From Dehalococcoidia bacterium (GTDB lineage: Bacteria; Chloroflexota; Dehalococcoidia; GIF9; UBA5629), in the NCBI GenBank assembly GCA_012961565.1, contig DTZC01000214.1, positions 1 through 7,773 of the forward strand: a stretch of 7,773 nt of DNA, in the 5' to 3' direction. The translations under genes were made by a program, and so were the position numbers. The notes under the pieces were generated by a model. The model was not told the DNA's origin and ran no database searches. It worked only from the letters and a program-made list of their open reading frames with translations. Below are positions 1 through 5,829 of the stretch, piece after piece. Position 1 is the stretch's first letter. The number at the start of each line of letters is the position of its first letter.

Positions 1-10
1 ATCCACCGAT

Positions 11-62
11 GTAGCCTCGACCCTTCAGGGTCGAGTTCCTGAGGTTAAAACCTCGGGGCTAC
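11..62. repeat. REP/BIME-like double-hairpin element bounded by GTAG and CTAC
   Basis: The element opens with GTAG (11-14) and closes with CTAC (59-62). Between them are two hairpins: CTCGACCC (16-23) pairs perfectly with GGGTCGAG (28-35) around a TTCA loop, and GAGGTT (41-46) is the inverse of AACCTC (49-54). The ends also pair (GTAGC 11-15 with GCTAC 58-62), so the whole unit could fold as a three-way junction. A GTAG tetranucleotide at the foot of a hairpin, paired with an inverted copy, is the known signature of REP sequences mobilised by RAYT (TnpA_REP) transposases. No transposase is seen here, and copy number in the genome cannot be judged from one window. Confidence 0.6.
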
Positions 63-70
63 AGGCAAAA

Positions 71-97
71 AAGGGCTGGCTCAAGCCTTACAGCTAC
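71..97. repeat. third hairpin followed by GCTAC, probable degenerate REP-like unit
   Basis: GGGCT (73-77) can pair with AGCCT (84-88), including one G-T pair, across a six-base loop, and A72-T89 extends the stem. The stem is followed after four bases by GCTAC (93-97), the same terminal motif that closes the 11-62 element. This suggests another, weaker unit of the same repeat family in the same orientation as the second half of that element. There is no T-run after the stem, so it is not a convincing intrinsic terminator. Confidence 0.35.
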
Positions 98-126
98 ATT
101 AGTAAATATCCTCCCCCTCTAATCGA

Positions 127-155
127 TTGACAACGCTTCGTTTGTGCGCTATAAT
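127..155 (+). promoter_or_regulatory. perfect consensus sigma70-type promoter for the operon
   Basis: TTGACA at 127-132 and TATAAT at 150-155 match both consensus hexamers exactly and are separated by the ideal 17 bases. The expected transcription start is near 161-163, leaving a leader of about 115 bases before the regulator gene. Downstream genes are separated by 1 to 71 bases with no equally good promoter noticed, so this promoter probably drives the regulator and the catabolic genes together. A full-consensus promoter is normally very strong, which fits a need for repression. Confidence 0.85.
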
Positions 156-171
156 GAATCATAATTTCACA

Positions 172-184
172 TTTTGGTACAAAA
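172..184. promoter_or_regulatory. candidate operator palindrome 1 (TTTTG-N3-CAAAA)
   Basis: TTTTG (172-176) and CAAAA (180-184) form an inverted repeat with a three-base centre, starting about ten bases past the predicted transcription start. It overlaps the octamer ACATTTTG at 169-176, which recurs at 193-200. Its position suits a repressor that blocks transcript initiation or escape. Assignment to the adjacent IclR-type regulator is inference. Confidence 0.4.
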
Positions 185-197
185 AGTATACGACATT

Positions 198-213
198 TTG
201 ACAATTTTGTCAA
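198..213. promoter_or_regulatory. candidate operator palindrome 2 (TTGACAA-TT-TTGTCAA)
   Basis: TTGACAA (198-204) and TTGTCAA (207-213) are perfect seven-base arms around a TT centre, a dyad of the size bound by dimeric winged-helix regulators. It lies in the leader between the consensus promoter and the regulator gene. The left arm overlaps the second ACATTTTG copy (193-200), 24 bases from the first. The arm also reads TTGACA, but no good -10 lies at the right distance, so an operator is the better reading. Confidence 0.5.
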
Positions 214-277
214 GGGTAATAGCTAGCAAGATGCATGGCTTTCCTTGAAAAGGTGAAACTTGCTATCGAAGAGGCCT

Positions 278-1045
278 ATGTTGAAATCGGTTAAACGTGC
301 TATAGATGTTCTTAATTTATTCACTTCGGGCGAACCAGAGATTGGTATTTCCCAGATCGCTAGGGAGCTAGGGATGAACAAGAGCACAGCGGCACGAGTG
401 ATATATTCCCTGGAATGCCAAGGCATGCTTGCCAAGTCGACAGCCAGCCGAAAATATCGCCTGGGCGGGATGGTCTTACAGTTAGCCGGTGCTCTCATAT
501 CGAAGATGGAGCTGAGGTCTATAGCTTTACCTTATATGAAAGAACTGCATGGTAGAACCAACGAAACAATCAGTATTTATGTTCTTGAGCATGACCATCG
601 GGTCTGTATTGAGCGAATAGAGGGTTCTTTGGGTGCAAGGCACGTAATTGCCATTGGAGATCGGGGTCCTCTTCATGCAGGTGCGTCAGGTAAGGTATTG
701 TTGGCTTACCTGCCCCGTGAGAGGAGGAACGAGCTGATAAATGAGCTAAAGTTAGCCAGCTTTACACCCTACACTATTACAGATAAGGAGAAACTGCAAA
801 GAGAGCTTGATGAAATCCGTGAACGGGGTGTGGCGGTGAGTATGGAGGAACGCTTCGAGCTGTGCGCTTCGGTCTCTGCTCCGATAAGAAACTACATGGG
901 TGACGTAATTGCGGCGCTAAGCATTTCAACATTAGCCTCTCGGCTTACTCCAGGCAAGGTCAGTGAGTATTCTACTTTGGTAAAGGATGCTGCTCTTGAG
1001 ATTTCCCATGAATTTGGATTTGGCAAAGACAACTTGACTGCATAA
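278..1045 (+). CDS. IclR-family transcriptional regulator
   Basis: This is a 255-residue regulator of the usual IclR length. An N-terminal winged helix-turn-helix (roughly residues 1-65, with the helix-turn-helix around ISQIARELGMNKSTAARVI, 24-42) is followed by a GAF-like ligand-binding domain (about 75-250). The family signature GPLHAGASGKVLLAYL at 130-145 is clear. Such proteins bind a small acid or CoA-pathway metabolite and control a neighbouring catabolic operon, often including themselves. It is the first gene after a consensus promoter and two palindromes, and the thiolase gene begins 15 bases after its stop, so self-regulation within the operon is likely. The start is uncertain: ATG 278 matches where family members begin, with GAGG only three bases upstream. 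An in-frame TTG at 260 preceded by AGGTGA (251-256) would add six residues. The effector cannot be read from the sequence. Confidence 0.93.
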   Translation: MLKSVKRAIDVLNLFTSGEPEIGISQIARELGMNKSTAARVIYSLECQGMLAKSTASRKYRLGGMVLQLAGALISKMELRSIALPYMKELHGRTNETISIYVLEHDHRVCIERIEGSLGARHVIAIGDRGPLHAGASGKVLLAYLPRERRNELINELKLASFTPYTITDKEKLQRELDEIRERGVAVSMEERFELCASVSAPIRNYMGDVIAALSISTLASRLTPGKVSEYSTLVKDAALEISHEFGFGKDNLTA

Positions 1046-1060
1046 AGAAAGGAGACTGCA

Positions 1061-2221
1061 ATGGGAAAAAGAGTAGGAATAGTAGCTGTGTATCAGACCA
1101 AATACGAGGAGTCTAAGCCTTATTTGCATATTCACGATTTGGCTTATGAGCCTATCAAGGAAATCTTGAAAATCTCAGGGCTCAAGTTTGTTGGAGATGG
1201 GACTGGCATAGATGCTGCAATAGGCGCATCTCAAGACCATTGGGATGGTTATGCGATATCGAGCAAGCTTTATCAAGACCAGATAGGTGGACACTTGAGG
1301 CCGGAATCGAGGGTGCGGGGAGATGGGGCTGTTGCCGTGTTCTATGCCGCAATGAGTATATTATCAGGACATTATGACACCATAATAGTGCTGGCTTTAG
1401 CTAAAGAGTCGCAAGTGGATGGGAGGCTTGTGGAGAGCTTTGGCTTTGAGCCGAATTATACCAGAATGCTAGGGTTAGACTTTCTCTCTGCTGCGGCGCT
1501 CCAGGCGCAAAATTATATTGACAAATACGGAATTTCTCCAGAACAGGCCGCCTTGGTTGTGGTCAAGAACCGCAGGAATGCCAGATTTAACCCTGTGGCT
1601 CAAGCTCCAGCGGATATTGAGGTACAAGACGTTTTGAACTCCCCGATGCTTAGTTCGCCTTTGAGGGAGCTGGATACCAAGCCAACCTCTGAAGGGGCCT
1701 GCACACTTATCCTCTCGACGGAAGAGAAGGTGAAAAAGTGGACTTCGAAACCAGTGTGGATTGAAGGGGTAGGTAGCTGCTATGACTCTTCTTTCTTGGG
1801 AGACAGGGAGCTAGCTGAACCCCGCAGTCTTACCTCTGCAGCCTTACAAGCTTACAGGATGGCGGGAATTAGTGACCCTAAGAAGGAAATCGATGTATTT
1901 GAGCTATCAGAATATACTTCTTACCAAGAGCTCTTATGGGCGGAAGGGTTGGGGCTCTGTGAGAAAGGCGACGGGGGAAAGCTTGTCCAGTCAGGTGCTA
2001 CTGAAATAGGAGGTGAGGTTCCCATAAATCCTTCAGGCGGGTTGCTTTCAGGAGTGCCTGTAAATGTGGCTGGCGCGGACAGGGTGATTGAAGCAGTACT
2101 TCAGCTGAGGGGAGAAGCTCAGGGGTGTCAGGTGGAGGGCGCTAAAGTGGCATTAGCTCATGGTACCATGGGGCCCTGCGGTCAGTTTCACCAGATTATT
2201 GTCCTCAGAAGGGGGTATTAA
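1061..2221 (+). CDS. thiolase-superfamily protein lacking the nucleophilic Cys and the His
   Basis: A 386-residue protein with the thiolase fold of the SCP2/archaeal type: an N-terminal half opening with KRVGIVAVYQTKY and a C-terminal half with IDVFELSEYTSYQELL (277-292) and NPSGG (323-327). Usual thiolases use a Cys near residue 90, a His in a GHP motif and a Cys near the C-terminus. An ungapped comparison with the next gene places Gly87 where that protein has Cys86, in a stretch RVRGDGAVAV with no Cys. The GHP position reads GVP (331-333), so the His is replaced by Val332. A C-terminal Cys in GPCGQ (373) remains. It is therefore unlikely to be a free-standing thiolase. It may be a non-catalytic or half-site partner of the next protein, or a retro-aldolase-like enzyme as described for Ltp2. 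AAAGGAGA at 1047-1054 supports the ATG. Confidence 0.85.
   Translation: MGKRVGIVAVYQTKYEESKPYLHIHDLAYEPIKEILKISGLKFVGDGTGIDAAIGASQDHWDGYAISSKLYQDQIGGHLRPESRVRGDGAVAVFYAAMSILSGHYDTIIVLALAKESQVDGRLVESFGFEPNYTRMLGLDFLSAAALQAQNYIDKYGISPEQAALVVVKNRRNARFNPVAQAPADIEVQDVLNSPMLSSPLRELDTKPTSEGACTLILSTEEKVKKWTSKPVWIEGVGSCYDSSFLGDRELAEPRSLTSAALQAYRMAGISDPKKEIDVFELSEYTSYQELLWAEGLGLCEKGDGGKLVQSGATEIGGEVPINPSGGLLSGVPVNVAGADRVIEAVLQLRGEAQGCQVEGAKVALAHGTMGPCGQFHQIIVLRRGY
2207..2215 (+). promoter_or_regulatory. ribosome binding site that fixes the start of the second thiolase gene
   Basis: AGAAGGGGG lies within the last codons of the upstream gene and ends seven bases before ATG 2223. This supports that start over a longer upstream extension (from 2160) that would overlap the first thiolase gene by about 60 bases. 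The resulting protein begins MKERVAIIGIGQT, which aligns with the MGKRVGIVAVYQT opening of its neighbour. Confidence 0.75.
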
Positions 2222-2222
2222 G

Positions 2223-3392
2223 ATGAAGGAAAGAGTAGCCATCATAGGGATCGGTCAAACGAAGCAGTCTTATCTTAAACCCGAGGTCAATGCTGAAGAG
2301 ATGGTGAATGAAGCTGTGAGAAAAGCGATTGAAGATGCTCGACTGTCAATGAAGGATATCGATGCTGTGGTGTCTGGCAACATAGAGTTCCTTGAAGGAC
2401 ATTATCAAGCCGACTGTCAATTTGCTGATGGGTTTGGAGCTTGGATGAAGCCCGGTCTTGCCATCCAAACAGGAGGTTGCACCGGCGGAAGCTTGGTGGT
2501 TGCCGGAACAATGCTTGCAGCTTCGGGGCTTTTCAACAAAGTGTTGGTGATAGGCTGGCAGAAGATGGATGCCACCCCTTTTACCGGGGCTATAAATACT
2601 ACTCGAGAGCCGATATACGATAGACACCTTAACGTAGGTGCAGCTGCTTTCTTGGCAGCTAGAGGAATCAGGTATATGGAGGAAACGGGTTGTCCCGAAG
2701 AGATAGCATCACTTTCCAGGGCTCTAGTGTCGGAAGGTGCCAGCCGAAATCCCTATACCCATATAAACCGTCGATTGACAGCAGAGGAGGTAATGAAGTC
2801 CAGAGTAATTGTGTGGCCAGTGAGGTTCTATCACTTGGCTCCTACCTCGTGTGGTGCAGCAGCTTTGGTTCTTGCTAATGAAAGCGAAGCGAAAAAGGCT
2901 GTCAAGAAGCCGGTGTGGATTAAAGATCTTGTAGTGGTTCACCGGGAAACATCGGTATATCGAGGTGGCGCTGTTGAGGTGTCATCCTCGCCTGATGCTG
3001 TGGAAAAAGCCGCTACCACCTTATTTAAGAGGAATGGGATAGTTAACCCGAGGAAGGAAATAGACGTCTGGGAAACCTATTCGCCGTCGAGTTGGTATGA
3101 CATGTTTGATATGGAGAGGCGTCACATCGCGGAGAAGGGACAAGCGTGGCGGCTAATCGAAAAGGAATTGACACGATTCGACCGGGAGATCCCTTGGAAT
3201 CCTTCTGGAGGGGTAGTCTGCTCAAATCCAATAGGAGCTAGTGGAATGCTCCGAGTTCTGCAAGCAGCTCTTCAAATCAGGGGTGAGGCTGGAGGACACC
3301 AGGTACCTAAGGAGGTGAGACTTGCCCAGGCTGATGCCTATGGAGGGACCCACTGGTCGGAGTTTTTCCTCTTGAGCAAATATTTGTCTTAA
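2223..3392 (+). CDS. thiolase-superfamily protein with active-site Cys but no catalytic His
   Basis: A 389-residue thiolase-fold protein starting one base after the stop of the preceding paralogue, so the two are probably translationally coupled and made in equal amounts. The N-terminal domain carries TGGCTGGSLVVAG (83-95), where Cys86 sits at the position of the acyl-accepting nucleophile. In the C-terminal domain NPSGGVVCSNPIGASG (326-341) matches the family's His loop, but the GHP motif reads SNP, putting Asn335 in place of the His. The C-terminal loop AYGGTHWSEFFLL (372-384) has no Cys. IDVWETYSPSSWYD (280-293) corresponds to the EHDAF-type loop of SCP2 thiolases and lacks its His. These changes argue against ordinary acetyl-CoA C-acetyltransferase activity. 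Acyl transfer or C-C cleavage in a complex with the neighbouring thiolase-like and DUF35 proteins is the most plausible role; the substrate is unknown. Confidence 0.87.
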   Translation: MKERVAIIGIGQTKQSYLKPEVNAEEMVNEAVRKAIEDARLSMKDIDAVVSGNIEFLEGHYQADCQFADGFGAWMKPGLAIQTGGCTGGSLVVAGTMLAASGLFNKVLVIGWQKMDATPFTGAINTTREPIYDRHLNVGAAAFLAARGIRYMEETGCPEEIASLSRALVSEGASRNPYTHINRRLTAEEVMKSRVIVWPVRFYHLAPTSCGAAALVLANESEAKKAVKKPVWIKDLVVVHRETSVYRGGAVEVSSSPDAVEKAATTLFKRNGIVNPRKEIDVWETYSPSSWYDMFDMERRHIAEKGQAWRLIEKELTRFDREIPWNPSGGVVCSNPIGASGMLRVLQAALQIRGEAGGHQVPKEVRLAQADAYGGTHWSEFFLLSKYLS

Positions 3393-3398
3393 GGAGGT
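3391..3398 (+). promoter_or_regulatory. full-consensus ribosome binding site overlapping the upstream stop codon
   Basis: AAGGAGGT overlaps the TAA stop (3390-3392) of the second thiolase gene and sits seven bases before ATG 3406. A GTG at 3397 in the same frame lies inside this site and cannot be the start, so the DUF35 protein should begin at 3406. The overlap suggests coupled translation of the two genes. Confidence 0.85.
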
Positions 3399-3405
3399 GG
3401 TTATT

Positions 3406-3906
3406 ATGATTGAACGGGCAGATGGTTTGAGGGTAGATGATAGCTATTACTATATTACGATACCCCTGCATTTAGAATATAAGTGGGCGCAAGGTCATTA
3501 CTTTGAGACCTTCCTGAAGGGTCTAAAGCAAGGCAAGATATTGATCAACCAATGCCCGTCTTGTGGGCGGCATCAGATTCCGCCCATCAACGTTTGCGGA
3601 CGGTGCCATGTGGAAATGGGAGAATGGAAGGAAGTCGGTCCCCGGGGTACTGTCTTTGCTTTCAATATCGTGGTTGACCCTGTCTATGATTCGGGAATAC
3701 CCGGTATGCGGGAGGTGCCTTATACTGTTGCTCACATCATCTTGGATGGTGCTCCTGATGTCACTATTTATCATGAGTTGGAGGAGCAAGACCTCAGTAA
3801 GTTGAAAGTGGGAATGAGGGTAGAAGCAGTGTTTAAGCCAGAGAAGGAGCGTGAAGGTCTTCTCAGTGACATAATATATTTCAGGACTGTCACCGAGCCT
3901 GAATAG
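3406..3906 (+). CDS. DUF35 Zn-ribbon/OB-fold acyl-CoA-associated protein, copy 1
   Basis: A 166-residue protein of the DUF35 (OB-fold, acyl-CoA-associated) family. An N-terminal segment (about 1-45, likely helical) leads into a rubredoxin-like zinc ribbon with Cys50, Cys53, Cys64 and Cys67 (CPSC and CGRC), then an OB-fold domain from about residue 73 to 160 (GPRGTVFAF, GMRVEAVF). Family members act as small obligate partners of thiolase-like enzymes: BbsA with BbsB, ChsH2 with Ltp2, PhlB with PhlC, and the archaeal thiolase/HMG-CoA synthase complex, where DUF35 bridges the enzymes and helps hold CoA. Its position right after two thiolase-like genes supports the same role. All four zinc ligands are intact. 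The next gene is a paralogue with the same Cys positions. Confidence 0.92.
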   Translation: MIERADGLRVDDSYYYITIPLHLEYKWAQGHYFETFLKGLKQGKILINQCPSCGRHQIPPINVCGRCHVEMGEWKEVGPRGTVFAFNIVVDPVYDSGIPGMREVPYTVAHIILDGAPDVTIYHELEEQDLSKLKVGMRVEAVFKPEKEREGLLSDIIYFRTVTEPE

Positions 3907-3960
3907 ATACAAGAAGCAGATGGAAAGGTTTACTTGAAGAAATAGAGAGGGGGAAGTGAC

Positions 3961-4431
3961 ATGTTAAAGTTGCCGCTCAAAATAGTGAATGAAGACCCTT
4001 TAGTCTTGCAGGGAAAAATCTATTTGGATTATGCGTATTATGTGGGACCCATTGCCACAAGATTTTTTACTGATTTGCGGGACAGGGGCAAATTTTTTGG
4101 AATAAGGTGTGGAGAGTGTGGTATTACGTACATGCCACCCCGTGGCACCTGTGGCAGGTGTTTTGGCAAGTTAGAGGAATGGGTGGAAGTAGCCCCACAA
4201 GGTACTGTGATTTCTCATACTATAACCTATTATCCTTCTGTGTGCCATCCTGTTAAAGAGCCCATAGTTTACGCAATCGTAAAGCTTGATGGTGCCGATA
4301 CCGGGCTTATTCACATGCTAGGTGACGTAGAACCGTCCGAGGCTTACAGTGGAATGCGGGTCGAGGCGGTATTCAAAGAGAAGCGTGAAGGAAATATTTT
4401 GGACATTAAGTATTTTAAGCCGCTTAGATAA
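3961..4431 (+). CDS. DUF35 Zn-ribbon/OB-fold acyl-CoA-associated protein, copy 2
   Basis: A 156-residue second DUF35 protein. The zinc-binding Cys residues fall at exactly the same positions as in the preceding protein (Cys50, Cys53, Cys64, Cys67; here CGEC and CGRC), and both proteins share PP spacing in the ribbon, GTV at the start of the OB-fold and GMRVEAVFK near the end. The two are therefore paralogues, but diverged enough in the middle of the OB-fold to have separate partners. AGAGGGGGA at 3946-3954 provides a good ribosome binding site. The 54-base gap from copy 1 contains no obvious promoter. The simplest inference is that each DUF35 protein serves one of the two thiolase-like proteins; a single mixed complex is the alternative. 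Confidence 0.92.
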   Translation: MLKLPLKIVNEDPLVLQGKIYLDYAYYVGPIATRFFTDLRDRGKFFGIRCGECGITYMPPRGTCGRCFGKLEEWVEVAPQGTVISHTITYYPSVCHPVKEPIVYAIVKLDGADTGLIHMLGDVEPSEAYSGMRVEAVFKEKREGNILDIKYFKPLR

Positions 4432-4466
4432 TGGGCTAGAGTCTTTACTTCAGTGAAAGTTAGAAA

Positions 4467-5813
4467 ATGGGTGATTGGCGCGAGGAATATAAAAGAAAGC
4501 TTATTTCAGCTGAAGACGCTGCCAAACTGGTCAAATCTGGCGACCGAGTAGCTTTCACTTCAGGGAGGGAAGCCCTAGCTATTGGTCTGGCGTTAGCTGC
4601 CCGGAAAGAAGAGTTGAAGAATGTCCAGATTTTGGCACCGACTCCTACGTATGATTTCGGCTGGTATGATGAAGGTTGGCAGGATTCTTTCAATGTCATC
4701 GTAAGAATGCCAACAGGTGTGTGCCAAGAGGCAATGGATGCTCGCAGGATTGATTTTGAACCTGGCACTCTGATTCCTTTCATAGACGTAAGTGACACAG
4801 ATCTCGAAATGCCTGAAATGGCTGATGTGGTTATTACCGAGGTGTCTCCGCCAGACGAAAAGGGGTTTTGTAGCTTTGGAGCCTCGCTTTGGGCAAAAAA
4901 GAGGCAATTGAAGAACGCCAAGCTTAGATTGGCGGAAGTCAACCAAAATCTTATTCGAACCTTCGGCGATAATTATATCCATATTTCCGAGATAGACTAC
5001 TTTGTCGAGCATGTCAGCTCGGGCAGACCGATGGGTGCAGGTTCTTTGGCAGGTAGAGAATTGAGAGAGCCTGAACCTTATCTCAGGACCATTGCTGAGA
5101 TATGTTCGACGCTCATAAGGGACGGGGATACTCTCCAAATTGGGGTTGGCAGGACTACCGAGCAGCTAGTTAGACTGGGATTGCTTGATGGCAAAAGTGA
5201 TATTGGCTGGCATTCTGAGGCTACTCCACCTGGCGTTATAACCTTAGTCTGTGAGGGAGTCATCAATGGTAGCCGAAAGACTATTAACCAATACAAAGCG
5301 GTGGTCACTTCATTAGGTGGAGGTTCTCGGGAAGAAATGACATGGGCGAGTAATAATCCTCTTTTCTGGCTCATGGATGTAGCCTATCTGGAGGACCCTA
5401 GGGTCATCGGAGCCCATGATAACTTTGTAGCTATTAATAATGCCCTCATGGTGGATTTAACTGGTCAAATTGCCGCTGAAACTGTTGGGACCCGTCAGAT
5501 AGCGGCTGCTGGAGGTCAGATACCTTTCGTTCTGGGTTCCTGGCTCTCAAAAGGAGGGCGGAGCATTACAGTTTTGCCTTCCACTTATAAAGCAAGGGAT
5601 GGGAGTCTCTCGTCTCGTATCGTTCCTACTTTACCGGCGGGCACGGTGGTTACTATCCAGCGTAATTGTGCCGATTATGTTGTCACTGAGTATGGAGTTG
5701 CCCATCTCAAAGGCAGAACATTAAGGGGAAGAGCTGCCCAGCTCATTGCTATTGCCCATCCTGATTTTCGTAGTGAGCTAAAGAAGGAAGCGACAAGGCT
5801 ATTTCATCCTTGA
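4467..5813 (+). CDS. family I CoA-transferase (4-hydroxybutyrate CoA-transferase/acetyl-CoA hydrolase type)
   Basis: A 448-residue enzyme matching the AbfT/Cat1/Ach1 group of CoA-transferases in length and motifs. It opens with YKRKLISAEDAAKLVKSGDRV, as family members do. Later come DIGWHSEATPPG (245-256), VDLTGQIAAETVG (329-341), GGQIPFVLGSWLSKGG (349-364), VVTEYGVAHLKGR (405-417) and IAIAHPDFR (427-435). Glu251 in WHSE aligns with the catalytic Glu that forms the glutamyl-CoA intermediate. The enzyme would move CoA from a donor such as acetyl-CoA or a pathway product to an organic acid. The canonical (G)IHSEM motif reads (G)WHSEA here, and the usual E-M-x-x-DG is EATPPG, so substrate choice may differ. 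The ribosome binding site is weak (GTGAAAG near 4454), unlike its neighbours. A CoA hydrolase is an alternative. Confidence 0.9.
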   Translation: MGDWREEYKRKLISAEDAAKLVKSGDRVAFTSGREALAIGLALAARKEELKNVQILAPTPTYDFGWYDEGWQDSFNVIVRMPTGVCQEAMDARRIDFEPGTLIPFIDVSDTDLEMPEMADVVITEVSPPDEKGFCSFGASLWAKKRQLKNAKLRLAEVNQNLIRTFGDNYIHISEIDYFVEHVSSGRPMGAGSLAGRELREPEPYLRTIAEICSTLIRDGDTLQIGVGRTTEQLVRLGLLDGKSDIGWHSEATPPGVITLVCEGVINGSRKTINQYKAVVTSLGGGSREEMTWASNNPLFWLMDVAYLEDPRVIGAHDNFVAINNALMVDLTGQIAAETVGTRQIAAAGGQIPFVLGSWLSKGGRSITVLPSTYKARDGSLSSRIVPTLPAGTVVTIQRNCADYVVTEYGVAHLKGRTLRGRAAQLIAIAHPDFRSELKKEATRLFHP

Positions 5814-5829
5814 GAGTGGTATAGTAACG

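Noticed and set aside
11..62. tRNA or other structured RNA gene with a three-way junction
   Set aside because: The element is too short for a tRNA, has no T-loop or CCA-like features, and its GTAG/CTAC ends fit a REP-type repeat better.
71..97. Intrinsic terminator of an upstream gene
   Set aside because: The stem is followed by mixed sequence with no T-run on the + strand. The run of A at 67-72 could serve a terminator read from the other strand, but no minus-strand gene ends here.
198..226. TTGACA at 198 as a -35 box of a second promoter
   Set aside because: No acceptable -10 box lies 16-18 bases downstream, and the hexamer is one arm of a perfect palindrome, so an operator is more likely.
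2160..2222. Extended N-terminus for the second thiolase gene
   Set aside because: The extension overlaps the upstream gene, does not resemble the thiolase N-terminus, and ATG 2223 has a good ribosome binding site.
3397..3405. GTG start for the first DUF35 gene
   Set aside because: The GTG lies inside the AAGGAGGT ribosome binding site; ATG 3406 has ideal spacing from it.
4593..5138. Long open frame on the minus strand (about 181 codons) inside the CoA-transferase gene
   Set aside because: Its translation shows no recognisable motif, and the opposite strand encodes a well-conserved enzyme through the whole stretch. It is a shadow frame.
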